Below are positions 1 to 5,263 of a stretch of DNA of 5,263 bases, piece by piece (position 1 is the stretch's first letter; every line of letters begins with the position of its first letter). The stretch spans positions 1 to 5,263 of the forward strand of contig JAMFST010000488.1 in the NCBI GenBank assembly GCA_026225435.1, written 5' to 3'. The notes under the pieces are model-generated. The model was not told the DNA's origin. It worked only from the letters and a program-made list of their open reading frames with translations, and did not search any database. The position numbers were made by a program, and so were the translations under genes. This stretch comes from Labilithrix luteola. Its GTDB lineage: Bacteria; Myxococcota_A; Polyangia; Polyangiales; Polyangiaceae.

Positions 1-2
1 CG

Positions 3-602
3 CTGGCCGTCGGCGTGACCGCAGTCGGCGTGGTGACGACCGCGGTGGTCCAGAGGACGCGTACACCCGAGGACGTCGCTCAGGCGCAGGCGCACTCCTC
101 GGCGGCGCAGTCGTCGCCGTCGTCGGTCCCGTCCTGGGCGCAACCGCGTGGGTCGTCGATGGTGATCCCGCCGGTGGAGGATCTGCCGCCGCCCGTGCCG
201 CAGTCGGCGTCGGCTCCGGCGCTTCCGTCGGTGGCCTCGGCCCCCGCGGGCACCGTGGTGCGCAAGGCCAGCGAAGGCGCGGCGCCGGTGACGGAGCTGC
301 CCATGGCGGCGGCCCGCGAAGACACCGCCAGCGAGGCGCGCCTGGTCCGCAGCATCGACGAGGCGATCCGTCGCCACGACGTCGCCACCGCGCAGCACCT
401 GCTCGACGAGCACGACGCGACCTTCCCGCACGGGCACTTCGGTGAGGAGTGCGCGGCCGCTCGCGTGCTGGCGCGTTGCGACGCGACGCCCTCCGACGAC
501 GCGCGCCAGGCGGCGTGCACCTTCTTCACGCAGCACCCGCGGTCTCCGATGCGCGCGCGGATCGAGGAGGCGTGCGTGCCTCGATGTGATCTTTCTCGCT
601 GA
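3..602 (+). CDS. Membrane-anchored protein with Pro/Ser/Ala-rich linker and helical C-terminal domain (5' end cut off by window)
   Basis: The reading frame is open from the left edge, so the true start lies outside the window. The GTG at 15 is probably an internal valine. The 199 visible residues begin with the end of a hydrophobic segment (residues 1-16, rich in Val/Ala/Gly) followed by a basic stop-transfer stretch (QRTR). This reads as the end of a membrane anchor. Residues about 22-100 form a low-complexity Pro/Ser/Ala linker. From about 108 to the end is an amphipathic helical domain containing LVRSIDEAIRRHD, a LLDEHDATFPHG segment and a cysteine-containing C-terminus (ACTFFTQHPRSP and EEAC). 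This Ala/Leu helical pattern, resembling a TPR, is common in myxobacterial proteins encoded next to ECF sigma factors, where a cytoplasmic anti-sigma-like part precedes the membrane anchor. That role is inference, since the N-terminal part and upstream gene are not visible. It ends at a TGA 81 bases before the lipoprotein gene. I am confident it is coding but not of its function. Confidence 0.8.
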   Translation: MAVGVTAVGVVTTAVVQRTRTPEDVAQAQAHSSAAQSSPSSVPSWAQPRGSSMVIPPVEDLPPPVPQSASAPALPSVASAPAGTVVRKASEGAAPVTELPMAAAREDTASEARLVRSIDEAIRRHDVATAQHLLDEHDATFPHGHFGEECAAARVLARCDATPSDDARQAACTFFTQHPRSPMRARIEEACVPRCDLSR

Positions 603-654
603 GCGGGTGACGGAATCGGGCGCGAGCGGCCAACCCACGCCCACACCCACTCGA

Positions 655-669
655 TCCCGCCTCGCGGGA
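655..669 (+). promoter_or_regulatory. Small GC hairpin just upstream of the lipoprotein ribosome binding site
   Basis: TCCCGC (655-660), a three-base loop CTC, and GCGGGA (664-669) form a perfect 6-bp stem. There is no T-run after it, so it is not a convincing intrinsic terminator for the preceding gene. It ends three bases before the AGGA ribosome binding site at 673-676, so it could affect access to that site. In such GC-rich DNA a stem this short can also occur by chance. The rest of the 603-683 gap shows no recognisable promoter. Confidence 0.25.
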
Positions 670-683
670 GTCAGGACGTCTTC

Positions 684-1181
684 ATGCTTGGCCCTGTTCT
701 TCGATTGTCCGCCGCCCTCGCCGCACCTCTCGTCGTCTCTCTCGCGCTCTCCGCGTCGCTGCTCACGGCTTGCAGCAACGACGACGTCACGCTCGGCACG
801 GCGGACGAGGACGCCGGCACGTCGCCGGATGCAGCGGGCCTGGACGCGGGCGACCTCCCTGCGTGCACCATCCCCGCAGGCCTCGAGAAGGCCGACGCCG
901 ACCTGAGCGTGCAGTGCGTCGCCCACCGCGCGCTCCTCGAGTGCGAGGTCGGCGACGGCATCGTCGGGACCTGCTTCAGCGACGATTCCGAGGGGACGCA
1001 GTGCTTGCCGGAGGACATGGTCCCCGCCGGCTCCGAGTGCTTCGACACCTGCGATCCGGACGAATACGCCGCCGCGTGCGGCTTCGGTAGCGGCGAGGCT
1101 CCGGATCCGCCCGCTGGCTGTCGCCTCATCGGCGCCGACGCGATCGGCACCAGCCAGTACTGCTGTTCCTGCGGAAGCTGA
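684..1181 (+). CDS. Small cysteine-rich lipoprotein, function unknown
   Basis: This 165-residue protein has a lipoprotein signal peptide. A short N-terminus with Arg7 leads into a hydrophobic stretch (about residues 8-27) and a lipobox L-T-A-C with the lipidated cysteine at residue 30. Signal peptidase II should cut before Cys30, leaving the protein lipid-anchored, probably in the outer membrane. After an acidic Asp/Ala/Gly linker (about 32-58), the mature part holds 12 further cysteines (61, 78, 87, 97, 107, 119, 123, 132, 146, 160, 161, 163). This even number would suit six disulfides in the oxidising periplasm or at the surface. The C-terminus is YCCSCGS. An AGGA at 673-676, seven bases before the ATG, supports the start. 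The DAG-type linker and cysteine-rich body are typical of many myxobacterial surface lipoproteins. I recognise no named family or catalytic motif. Metal binding instead of disulfides is possible but unsupported. Confidence 0.88.
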   Translation: MLGPVLRLSAALAAPLVVSLALSASLLTACSNDDVTLGTADEDAGTSPDAAGLDAGDLPACTIPAGLEKADADLSVQCVAHRALLECEVGDGIVGTCFSDDSEGTQCLPEDMVPAGSECFDTCDPDEYAAACGFGSGEAPDPPAGCRLIGADAIGTSQYCCSCGS

Positions 1182-1197
1182 GCGCCTCCCGGCTTCC
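1173..1197. terminator. Possible bidirectional terminator hairpin between convergent genes
   Basis: GGAAGC at 1173-1178 pairs with GCTTCC at 1192-1197. One G-U pair and one G-C pair extend the stem inward to 8 bp around a 9-base loop. The hairpin spans the TGA of the lipoprotein gene and most of the 19-bp gap before the stop codon of the convergent phosphofructokinase gene. It is in the right place to end transcripts from both sides. Neither side carries a T-run, so it is not a classical intrinsic terminator. It could instead protect 3' ends or be a chance repeat. Confidence 0.35.
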
Positions 1198-1200
1198 TCC

Positions 1201-2358
1201 TCAGCGCAGCATGTAGCTGCGCGCGATCTTGTACCGGTCGCTCGCGATGTCGACCATGCGGACGCGCATGCGGCCGGTCTCGGCGTCCATGATGTCGGCG
1301 AAGGGGATCGGCTCGAAGACGCCGTCCTGGATGCTGATGAGCGAGGAGCGGCCGCCGTCCAGGATGAAGCGCGCCGCGCAGTAGCCGAGGTCGCGCGTGT
1401 ACTCCATGTCGAAGGGGATCGGGTCGGCGCAGCGCAGCTCGTAGCCGATGTCCTTGGAGACGATGGTGATCTTGATCCCCAGCTCGCCCAGGCGCCTCTG
1501 CACCGCCTGCTTCATGATGCGGCCGAAGTCGATCTCGGCGATGCGGATGTGGCCGTGCTCGTCGCGCTCGGCGGCGGCGAGCCCCTCGAGATCGGCCTCG
1601 TTGATCGACTCGACCAGCCCCTCGGCGAGCACGGCGACGCCGTCCGAGCGCCCCTGTGCCTGACGCTTCTGGATGGACGCGACGAGGGTGTCGACGACCG
1701 TCTTGAGCGGCACGTTCTTGGGGAGCTCCTCGGGGATGAGCGTGACCGTCGCGCCCGCCGCCTTGCCGATGCCGAGCGCGAGGTGCCCCGCCTTGCGCCC
1801 CATGGCGACGACGAAGTACCAGCGCGAGGTGGTCTTGGCGTCGACCATCAGGTTGGCGGTGATGCCGGCGCCGACGTGGCGCGCGGTCTGGAAGCCGAAG
1901 GTGAAGGTGTCCTGCGGCAGGTCGAGGTCGTTGTCGATCGTCTTGGGGACGTGGACGACGGCGAGCGCGCGCCCCTTCTTCGCGGCGAGCTCGGCCAGCT
2001 TGTGCGCCGAGAAGCAGGTGTCGTCGCCGCCGATGCTGATCAGCTTGTCGATGTGGAGCGTCTCGAGGCTCTGCAGCGTCGCTTCCAGCAGCGCGGCGTC
2101 CTTCGTCGGGTTGGCGCGCGCGATGCCGAGGTGCGAGCCGCCGCGGAAGTGGATCCACTCGGTGCTCGCCGCGTCCAGCTGCACGGTGTGCGCCGTGTCC
2201 CCCTTCATCAACCAGGAGTAGCCGTCGACGATGCCGACGACCTCCACCCCGGCGTTGGCCGCGTGCGTCGTCGCCGCGGCGATGACGCTGTTGATCCCGG
2301 GCGCCGGACCACCGCCCACCACGATACCCAGCTTGCCCGAGCCGCTCGAAGTCGCCAT
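1201..2358 (-). CDS. 6-phosphofructokinase family protein, predicted pyrophosphate-dependent (diphosphate--fructose-6-phosphate 1-phosphotransferase)
   Basis: This 385-residue cytoplasmic enzyme phosphorylates fructose 6-phosphate to fructose 1,6-bisphosphate in glycolysis. Visible motifs are the phosphate-donor loop GGGPAPGIN (15-23), GGDDT (110-114), PKTIDND (138-144) with the presumed catalytic base Asp142, MGR (186-188) and AEG (245-247). In ATP-using enzymes such as E. coli PfkA, two positions are glycine (104 and 124). Here they are Asp113 and Lys139, the pair known to block ATP and specify pyrophosphate. Such enzymes usually work reversibly, so a role in gluconeogenesis is also possible. 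Length is slightly above the roughly 320-340 of short bacterial forms, with a C-terminal extension. The ATG at 2358 is the only possible start: the in-frame codons upstream, back to a TAG at 2403-2401, contain no ATG, GTG or TTG. No Shine-Dalgarno sequence precedes it. The gene is divergent from the reductase gene and convergent with the lipoprotein gene. Family assignment is very secure; donor specificity is inferred from the two residues. Confidence 0.95.
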   Translation of the reverse strand: MATSSGSGKLGIVVGGGPAPGINSVIAAATTHAANAGVEVVGIVDGYSWLMKGDTAHTVQLDAASTEWIHFRGGSHLGIARANPTKDAALLEATLQSLETLHIDKLISIGGDDTCFSAHKLAELAAKKGRALAVVHVPKTIDNDLDLPQDTFTFGFQTARHVGAGITANLMVDAKTTSRWYFVVAMGRKAGHLALGIGKAAGATVTLIPEELPKNVPLKTVVDTLVASIQKRQAQGRSDGVAVLAEGLVESINEADLEGLAAAERDEHGHIRIAEIDFGRIMKQAVQRRLGELGIKITIVSKDIGYELRCADPIPFDMEYTRDLGYCAARFILDGGRSSLISIQDGVFEPIPFADIMDAETGRMRVRMVDIASDRYKIARSYMLR

Positions 2359-2364
2359 CCGCCG

Positions 2365-2370
2365 ATCATA
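2365..2370 (-). promoter_or_regulatory. -10 promoter element for the phosphofructokinase gene, predicting a leaderless mRNA
   Basis: Read on the minus strand, 2370-2365 is TATGAT, a 5/6 match to the TATAAT consensus, in an AT-rich pocket within very GC-rich DNA. Only six bases (CGGCGG) separate it from the kinase ATG at 2358. A sigma-70-type promoter normally starts transcription about seven bases after the -10 element, which would put +1 on the A of the ATG. No good -35 is visible 16-18 bases upstream. The lack of a Shine-Dalgarno sequence fits a leaderless transcript. Confidence 0.5.
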
Positions 2371-2413
2371 AGCGAAGCTTCCGCGCTCCGGCGAGGTGGT
2401 CTACACCCTGGGC

Positions 2414-3430
2414 ATGTCGATCGCTTCCCCCCTCGATGCCTGGAGCGCACCCAAGGCCCTCGACGCGTCGCCGCTCGTCTCCATCGGCTGCATGAATTTC
2501 GGCGCCCGCACCAAGGAAGACGAGGCGGTACGCATCATCGAGCGCGCGCTCGAGCGGGGGGTCACCTTCTTCGACACCGCCAACGCCTATGCCAAGGGGG
2601 AGTCGGAGCGGATCCTCGGTCGCGCCCTCGGCGGCCGGCGCCGCGCCTGCCAGATCGCCAGCAAGGTCGGCTACGGCCTCGAGCCGGGCAAGCCCGAGGG
2701 GCTGGCACCGGCGCGCGTCCTCGCGGCGATCGACGAGAGCCTCGAGCGGCTCGGCACCGATCATCTGGACATTTATTACCTCCACACCCCCGACCACGCG
2801 ACCCCCATCGAGGAGACGCTGGGGGCGATGCACGACGTGCTCGCGAGCGGGAAGGCGCGCGCCTGGGGGGTGTCCAACTTCGCCTCCTGGCAGGTGCTGG
2901 AGATGATCCACTGGGCCGACACGCACTCCATGCCGCGCCCGAAGATCGCCCAGCACATGTACAACCTGCTGCTGCGCCAGCTCGACGTGGAGTGGTTCCG
3001 CTTCGCGGCGAAGTACCGGCTGCACACCACGGTGTACAACCCGCTCGCCGGTGGCCTGCTCACCGACGCGCGCCTGCTCGAGGCGCTCGGCGAAGGGCAG
3101 CTCGCCGAGCCGACCAAGGGGAGCCGCTTCGACAGGAACAAGCTGTACCAGAAGCGTTACTGGTCGGCGCCGATGGTCCACGCGGCCAACGCGTACCGGC
3201 TGCTGGCCGAGGAGCTGGGGATGAAGCTGACCGACCTGGCCTACGCCTTCGCCGGCAACCGCCAGGGCGTCGACTCGGTCATCCTCGGACCGGGGACCGT
3301 CGCCCACCTCGACGCCGGCATCGACGGGTGCAAACGTCGGCTCGATGACCGGGCCGGCGAGAGCGCGATGAAGCGGGTGGACGAGCTGCACCGGACCCTC
3401 GAAGGAACCGACGCGTCGTATGCTCGCTGA
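2414..3430 (+). CDS. Aldo/keto reductase, AKR7 (aflatoxin aldehyde reductase)-like
   Basis: This is a predicted cytosolic NADPH-dependent oxidoreductase of 338 residues with a TIM-barrel fold. The full catalytic tetrad is visible: Asp54 and Tyr59 in FFDTANAY, Lys84 in ASKVGYG and His124 in YYLHTPD. Several segments resemble the AKR7 subgroup: LHTPDHATPIEETL (123-136), GVSNFASW (152-159), QHMYNLLLRQ (180-189), YNPLAGGLLT (208-217), an SRF/KRYW stretch further on and a C-terminal VILGPGTV cofactor segment. AKR7 enzymes reduce aldehydes such as succinic semialdehyde and aflatoxin dialdehyde, but the bacterial substrate here is unknown. I chose the ATG at 2414. A GTG at 2396 would add six residues (MVYTLG) but would overlap the only Shine-Dalgarno-like sequence, GAGGTGG at 2393-2399. 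That sequence is rather far, 14 bases, from the ATG. The 3' end overlaps the start of the dioxygenase gene by 11 bases, so the two probably form one operon. It is divergent from the phosphofructokinase gene. Confidence 0.93.
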   Translation: MSIASPLDAWSAPKALDASPLVSIGCMNFGARTKEDEAVRIIERALERGVTFFDTANAYAKGESERILGRALGGRRRACQIASKVGYGLEPGKPEGLAPARVLAAIDESLERLGTDHLDIYYLHTPDHATPIEETLGAMHDVLASGKARAWGVSNFASWQVLEMIHWADTHSMPRPKIAQHMYNLLLRQLDVEWFRFAAKYRLHTTVYNPLAGGLLTDARLLEALGEGQLAEPTKGSRFDRNKLYQKRYWSAPMVHAANAYRLLAEELGMKLTDLAYAFAGNRQGVDSVILGPGTVAHLDAGIDGCKRRLDDRAGESAMKRVDELHRTLEGTDASYAR

Positions 3431-4196
3431 GGACCTGGCGACCGCCATCGCGCACTACCGCGAGCACGGCTACGCGCGCCTCGGGAAGGTGTGCCCGGAC
3501 GAGCAGATCGAAGGGCTCCGCGCGCGCGCCGACGAGGTCATGTTGGGCGAGGTGGTCTACCCCGGCCTCTTCTTCCAGCACGACACCACCACCGGCGCCT
3601 ACTACGACCTCACCTACGGCAAGGGCTGGCAGGGTCCGTCGCTCGCGTACCGCAAGATCGAGAAGCTGGAGAAAGATCCGCTCTTCTCGGCGTGGGTGAA
3701 CGACGCGATCTTCCGCCAGCTGACCGCCGCGGTCATCGGTCCGGACGTCGTCCTGTACCGCGCGCTCTTGATGAACAAGGGCGCGCAGGGCGGGACGCAT
3801 CTGCCGTTTCACCAGGACGGCGGCAAATTCTGGGGGCTCGATCGCGATCCGCAGCTGCAGGTGTGGACGGCGCTCGACGATGCACCGGAGGACGCCGGCT
3901 GCGTCGAGGTGCTGCCCGGCTCGCATCGCGACGGGCTGGCGACGCCGATGGGCGGGGTCGTTCCGACGGAGAAGGTCGCAGCAGCCGACGCGGAGCCGCG
4001 GGTGGTGAAGCTCCCGGCGAAGGCCGGCGAGGTGCTCCTCATCCACAACCACCTGTGGCACCGCTCCGGGGTGAACACGACCGGGCAGCCGAGGAAGGCG
4101 TTCACCGTCTGCTACATGGACGCCGCTACGCGCTGTCTGCGCACGAAGAAGGCGCCGCGGCAGTTCGTCCGGGTTTTCACGAGCGCGAGCGGGTGA
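3420..4196 (+). CDS. Phytanoyl-CoA dioxygenase (PhyH) family Fe(II)/2-oxoglutarate-dependent oxygenase
   Basis: This 258-residue predicted cytosolic protein should have the double-stranded beta-helix fold of the PhyH family. The family hydroxylates a substrate using O2 and 2-oxoglutarate, releasing CO2 and succinate. The Fe(II) triad is complete: His131 and Asp133 in FHQDGG, and distal His214 in LWHRSGVN. Arg225, eleven residues on, is placed to hold the 2-oxoglutarate carboxylate. Between them, AGCVEVLPGSH (159-169) is a typical PhyH core motif. The N-terminus (HYREHGYARL, 12-21) matches the usual opening helix and strand. Length is normal for a single-domain member. The ATG lies inside the end of the reductase gene (ATGCTCGCTGA overlap), with GAAGGAA about 12 bases upstream, which implies translational coupling. 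Family members act on fatty acyl-CoAs, ectoine and many secondary metabolites. Substrate cannot be predicted, but pairing with a reductase suggests modification of a small molecule. Confidence 0.93.
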   Translation: MLAEDLATAIAHYREHGYARLGKVCPDEQIEGLRARADEVMLGEVVYPGLFFQHDTTTGAYYDLTYGKGWQGPSLAYRKIEKLEKDPLFSAWVNDAIFRQLTAAVIGPDVVLYRALLMNKGAQGGTHLPFHQDGGKFWGLDRDPQLQVWTALDDAPEDAGCVEVLPGSHRDGLATPMGGVVPTEKVAAADAEPRVVKLPAKAGEVLLIHNHLWHRSGVNTTGQPRKAFTVCYMDAATRCLRTKKAPRQFVRVFTSASG

Positions 4197-4224
4197 TCCT
4201 GGCGGCGTTGACGCGTCTCGCTAT

Positions 4225-4254
4225 CCTGCAGAGAGGGGGCCTGCAGAGATGGGG
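4225..4254 (+). repeat. 15-bp tandem duplication carrying the ribosome binding site and start codon of the membrane protein gene
   Basis: CCTGCAGAGAGGGGG (4225-4239) is followed directly by CCTGCAGAGATGGGG (4240-4254). The copies match at 14 of 15 positions. The single difference, G to T at the eleventh base, makes the ATG at 4249-4251 in the second copy. The GAGAGGGGG of the first copy (4231-4239) lies nine bases before that ATG and acts as a Shine-Dalgarno sequence. Each copy holds a CTGCAG palindrome. The unit is a multiple of three, so it would also be tolerated inside a coding region. Confidence 0.85.
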
Positions 4255-5263
4255 GAAGGCAGGCGCCTGACGGCGATGCTCGCGGCGATGACCGGCGTCG
4301 AGGTGCTCGTCGCGTCCGACCTGCCGGAGCGGTGGATCTACTCGATCCAGTACCACGGGCCGATGTGGCGCTACGCCTCCTGCCTGCGGACGATGGGCTC
4401 GCAGCTCGTGGGGCCGCTCTTCAGCGCGTTCTTCCTGCTCGTGGCCACCCTCGCGACCATCGCCGTCGCCGCTCGCCTGGCGCGCGGGGCCTCACCGGGG
4501 AGCGCGCGCGATCCGGTGATCAAGGTGCGCGACTTCTTCCGCCACCATCCCAACGTCGGCACGCTGCTCCCCTGGGCGCCGGCGCTCCTCCTCGCGCCCA
4601 TGGTGGCCGGCGCCCTGCAGGACGAGGGGATGTGGCGCAGTCCGTCGTGGTTCGTGCCGATGTACACCAGCTACCCGCTGGCGCTCGCTCTCCTGGGCAC
4701 GGTGGTGGCGCAGCTCGGACGGTACCTGCTGCGGGCTCTTGATCGGCTGCCAGACGTGGCGCCGACCGAGGCAGCGCAGGCGGTCGATCGGGGCGAGACG
4801 TCCTTCCTCGCCGTCGCCGTGACCGGGCGAACGAGGGGCGCGGTGCTCGCCATGGCCGCGCTCTCCCTGGGGATGGTCATCGTCGTCGCCAGCTCCGGCC
4901 GGCTGTGGATCCGCGACACCGCGCACGGTCTGCCGCTCGCGGCTTACTTCGCGGCGCTCGTCGGCGTGGCCGTGTGGTTCCGCAAGGCGTCGACCATCGC
5001 CGTCGGCCGCGACGGGGTCTTCATCCGCGGCACGTCGAAGGAGCGCTTCTTCGGGTACAGCACCTTCGACGAGGTGCGGCTCACCGGCGTGCACCTCGAT
5101 CTCGTGCGCGCCAGGAACGTCGTGCTCCGCCTCCAGCTCCACGGCGCCGACGCCTCTCGCGCCGAGTCGCTGGCGGAGCGGATCCGCGCGGCGCTCGCGC
5201 TGTCGAACCGCACCGACGGCGCGCACCTGCTGGCGCGAACGGCGGTGGCCGGCTCGCTCGGTC
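4249..5263 (+). CDS. Multi-span membrane protein with C-terminal soluble, possibly PH-like, domain (3' end cut off by window)
   Basis: The frame is open from the ATG at 4249 to the right edge, giving 338 visible residues and no stop. The start is supported by GAGAGGGGG nine bases upstream. Hydrophobic segments lie at about 53-75, 104-123, 143-161, 197-214 and 229-244. This suggests an N-terminal part with three membrane spans, a polar loop (about 165-195) and a further helical hairpin. After the last span comes a beta-rich stretch: STIAVGRDGVFIRG (248-261), RFFGYSTFDEVRLTG (266-280) and VVLRLQLHG (291-299). An Arg/Ala helix (RAESLAERIRAALAL, 304-318) follows. A membrane hairpin followed by such beta strands and a helix resembles bacterial PH-like domains found in membrane proteins of unknown function. 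This likeness is judged by eye. The N-terminal 50 residues are not membrane-spanning. It follows the dioxygenase gene by 52 bases on the same strand and may be co-transcribed. No catalytic motif is visible. Confidence 0.82.
   Translation, partial: MGEGRRLTAMLAAMTGVEVLVASDLPERWIYSIQYHGPMWRYASCLRTMGSQLVGPLFSAFFLLVATLATIAVAARLARGASPGSARDPVIKVRDFFRHHPNVGTLLPWAPALLLAPMVAGALQDEGMWRSPSWFVPMYTSYPLALALLGTVVAQLGRYLLRALDRLPDVAPTEAAQAVDRGETSFLAVAVTGRTRGAVLAMAALSLGMVIVVASSGRLWIRDTAHGLPLAAYFAALVGVAVWFRKASTIAVGRDGVFIRGTSKERFFGYSTFDEVRLTGVHLDLVRARNVVLRLQLHGADASRAESLAERIRAALALSNRTDGAHLLARTAVAGSLG

Noticed and set aside
655..676. The 655-669 hairpin as an intrinsic terminator of the first gene.
   Set aside because: The stem is only 6 bp and is followed by GTCAGGACG, with no T-run.
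671..2158. A 495-codon minus-strand open frame overlapping the phosphofructokinase and lipoprotein genes.
   Set aside because: It is out of frame with the clear kinase, Arg/Pro/His-rich and without domains. It also runs antisense through the lipoprotein gene, which has a signal peptide and ribosome binding site.
1549..3348. A 599-codon open frame on the plus strand, running antisense to the phosphofructokinase gene and then out of frame through the reductase gene.
   Set aside because: It is rich in Arg, Gly and Ala with no domain, and it crosses two genes with complete catalytic motifs in other frames. High GC leaves shadow frames open, since stop codons are AT-rich.
2366..3448. A 360-codon minus-strand open frame opposite the aldo/keto reductase gene.
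   Set aside because: It is a mirror of codon bias in the reductase gene, with no recognisable motif. The plus-strand frame has the full catalytic tetrad.
3279..4061. A 260-codon minus-strand open frame opposite the dioxygenase gene, and a plus-strand frame at 3491-4270.
   Set aside because: Both are Arg/Gly/Ala- or Arg/Val-rich shadows of the dioxygenase frame, which carries the complete HxD...H iron site.
4208..4227. TTGACG (4208-4213) and TATCCT (4222-4227) as a promoter for the membrane protein gene.
   Set aside because: The -35-like match is good, but the gap to the -10-like sequence is only 8 bases instead of about 17. No suitable -10 lies at the correct distance.
4492..5226. A 244-codon minus-strand open frame opposite the membrane protein gene.
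   Set aside because: It is charged and low in complexity. The plus-strand frame shows regular hydrophobic segments, a ribosome binding site and no stop to the window edge.
1..5263. Search by eye for tRNA or rRNA genes, CRISPR repeats, insertion sequence ends, integrases or toxin-antitoxin pairs.
   Set aside because: None was seen. Genes fill nearly the whole window, and the only clear repeat is the 15-bp tandem pair at 4225-4254.

Overview
The window is very GC-rich, and its codons almost always end in G or C. It carries a lipoprotein with an Asp/Ala/Gly-rich (DAG-type) linker followed by a cysteine-rich body. It also carries the tail of a membrane-anchored protein with a helical domain of the kind that often sits next to sigma factors in myxobacteria. 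Together these suggest a member of the Myxococcota (Polyangia-like). This assignment rests on protein style and composition, not on a marker gene.

Layout, left to right. Positions 3-602 (+) hold the 3' part of a membrane-anchored protein with a long Pro/Ser/Ala-rich linker and a short helical C-terminal domain. Positions 684-1181 (+) encode a small cysteine-rich lipoprotein. A 19-bp convergent gap, with a small hairpin over the stop codon, separates it from a phosphofructokinase on the minus strand (2358 down to 1201). The kinase has the active-site signature of the pyrophosphate-dependent type. A 55-bp gap with divergent genes on either side follows. It contains a TATGAT element six bases ahead of the kinase ATG, which suggests a leaderless mRNA. 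Next, on the plus strand, come an AKR7-like aldo/keto reductase (2414-3430), a phytanoyl-CoA dioxygenase (PhyH) family Fe(II)/2-oxoglutarate oxygenase that overlaps it by 11 bp (3420-4196), and, 52 bp further on, a multi-span membrane protein (4249 to the right edge, incomplete) with a soluble C-terminal domain that may be PH-like.

The reductase and dioxygenase are almost certainly co-transcribed and translationally coupled. They could act on the same or successive intermediates, but the substrate cannot be read from the sequence. The membrane protein may belong to the same transcription unit. Its Shine-Dalgarno sequence and start codon lie in a 15-bp tandem duplication whose two copies differ by one base. 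No RNA genes, CRISPR arrays, insertion sequences or integrase signatures were seen, and no gap between genes exceeds about 80 bases. I found no convincing new multi-gene defence or mobile system. The points most worth following up are the apparently leaderless kinase start, the duplicated start region and the reductase/dioxygenase pair.
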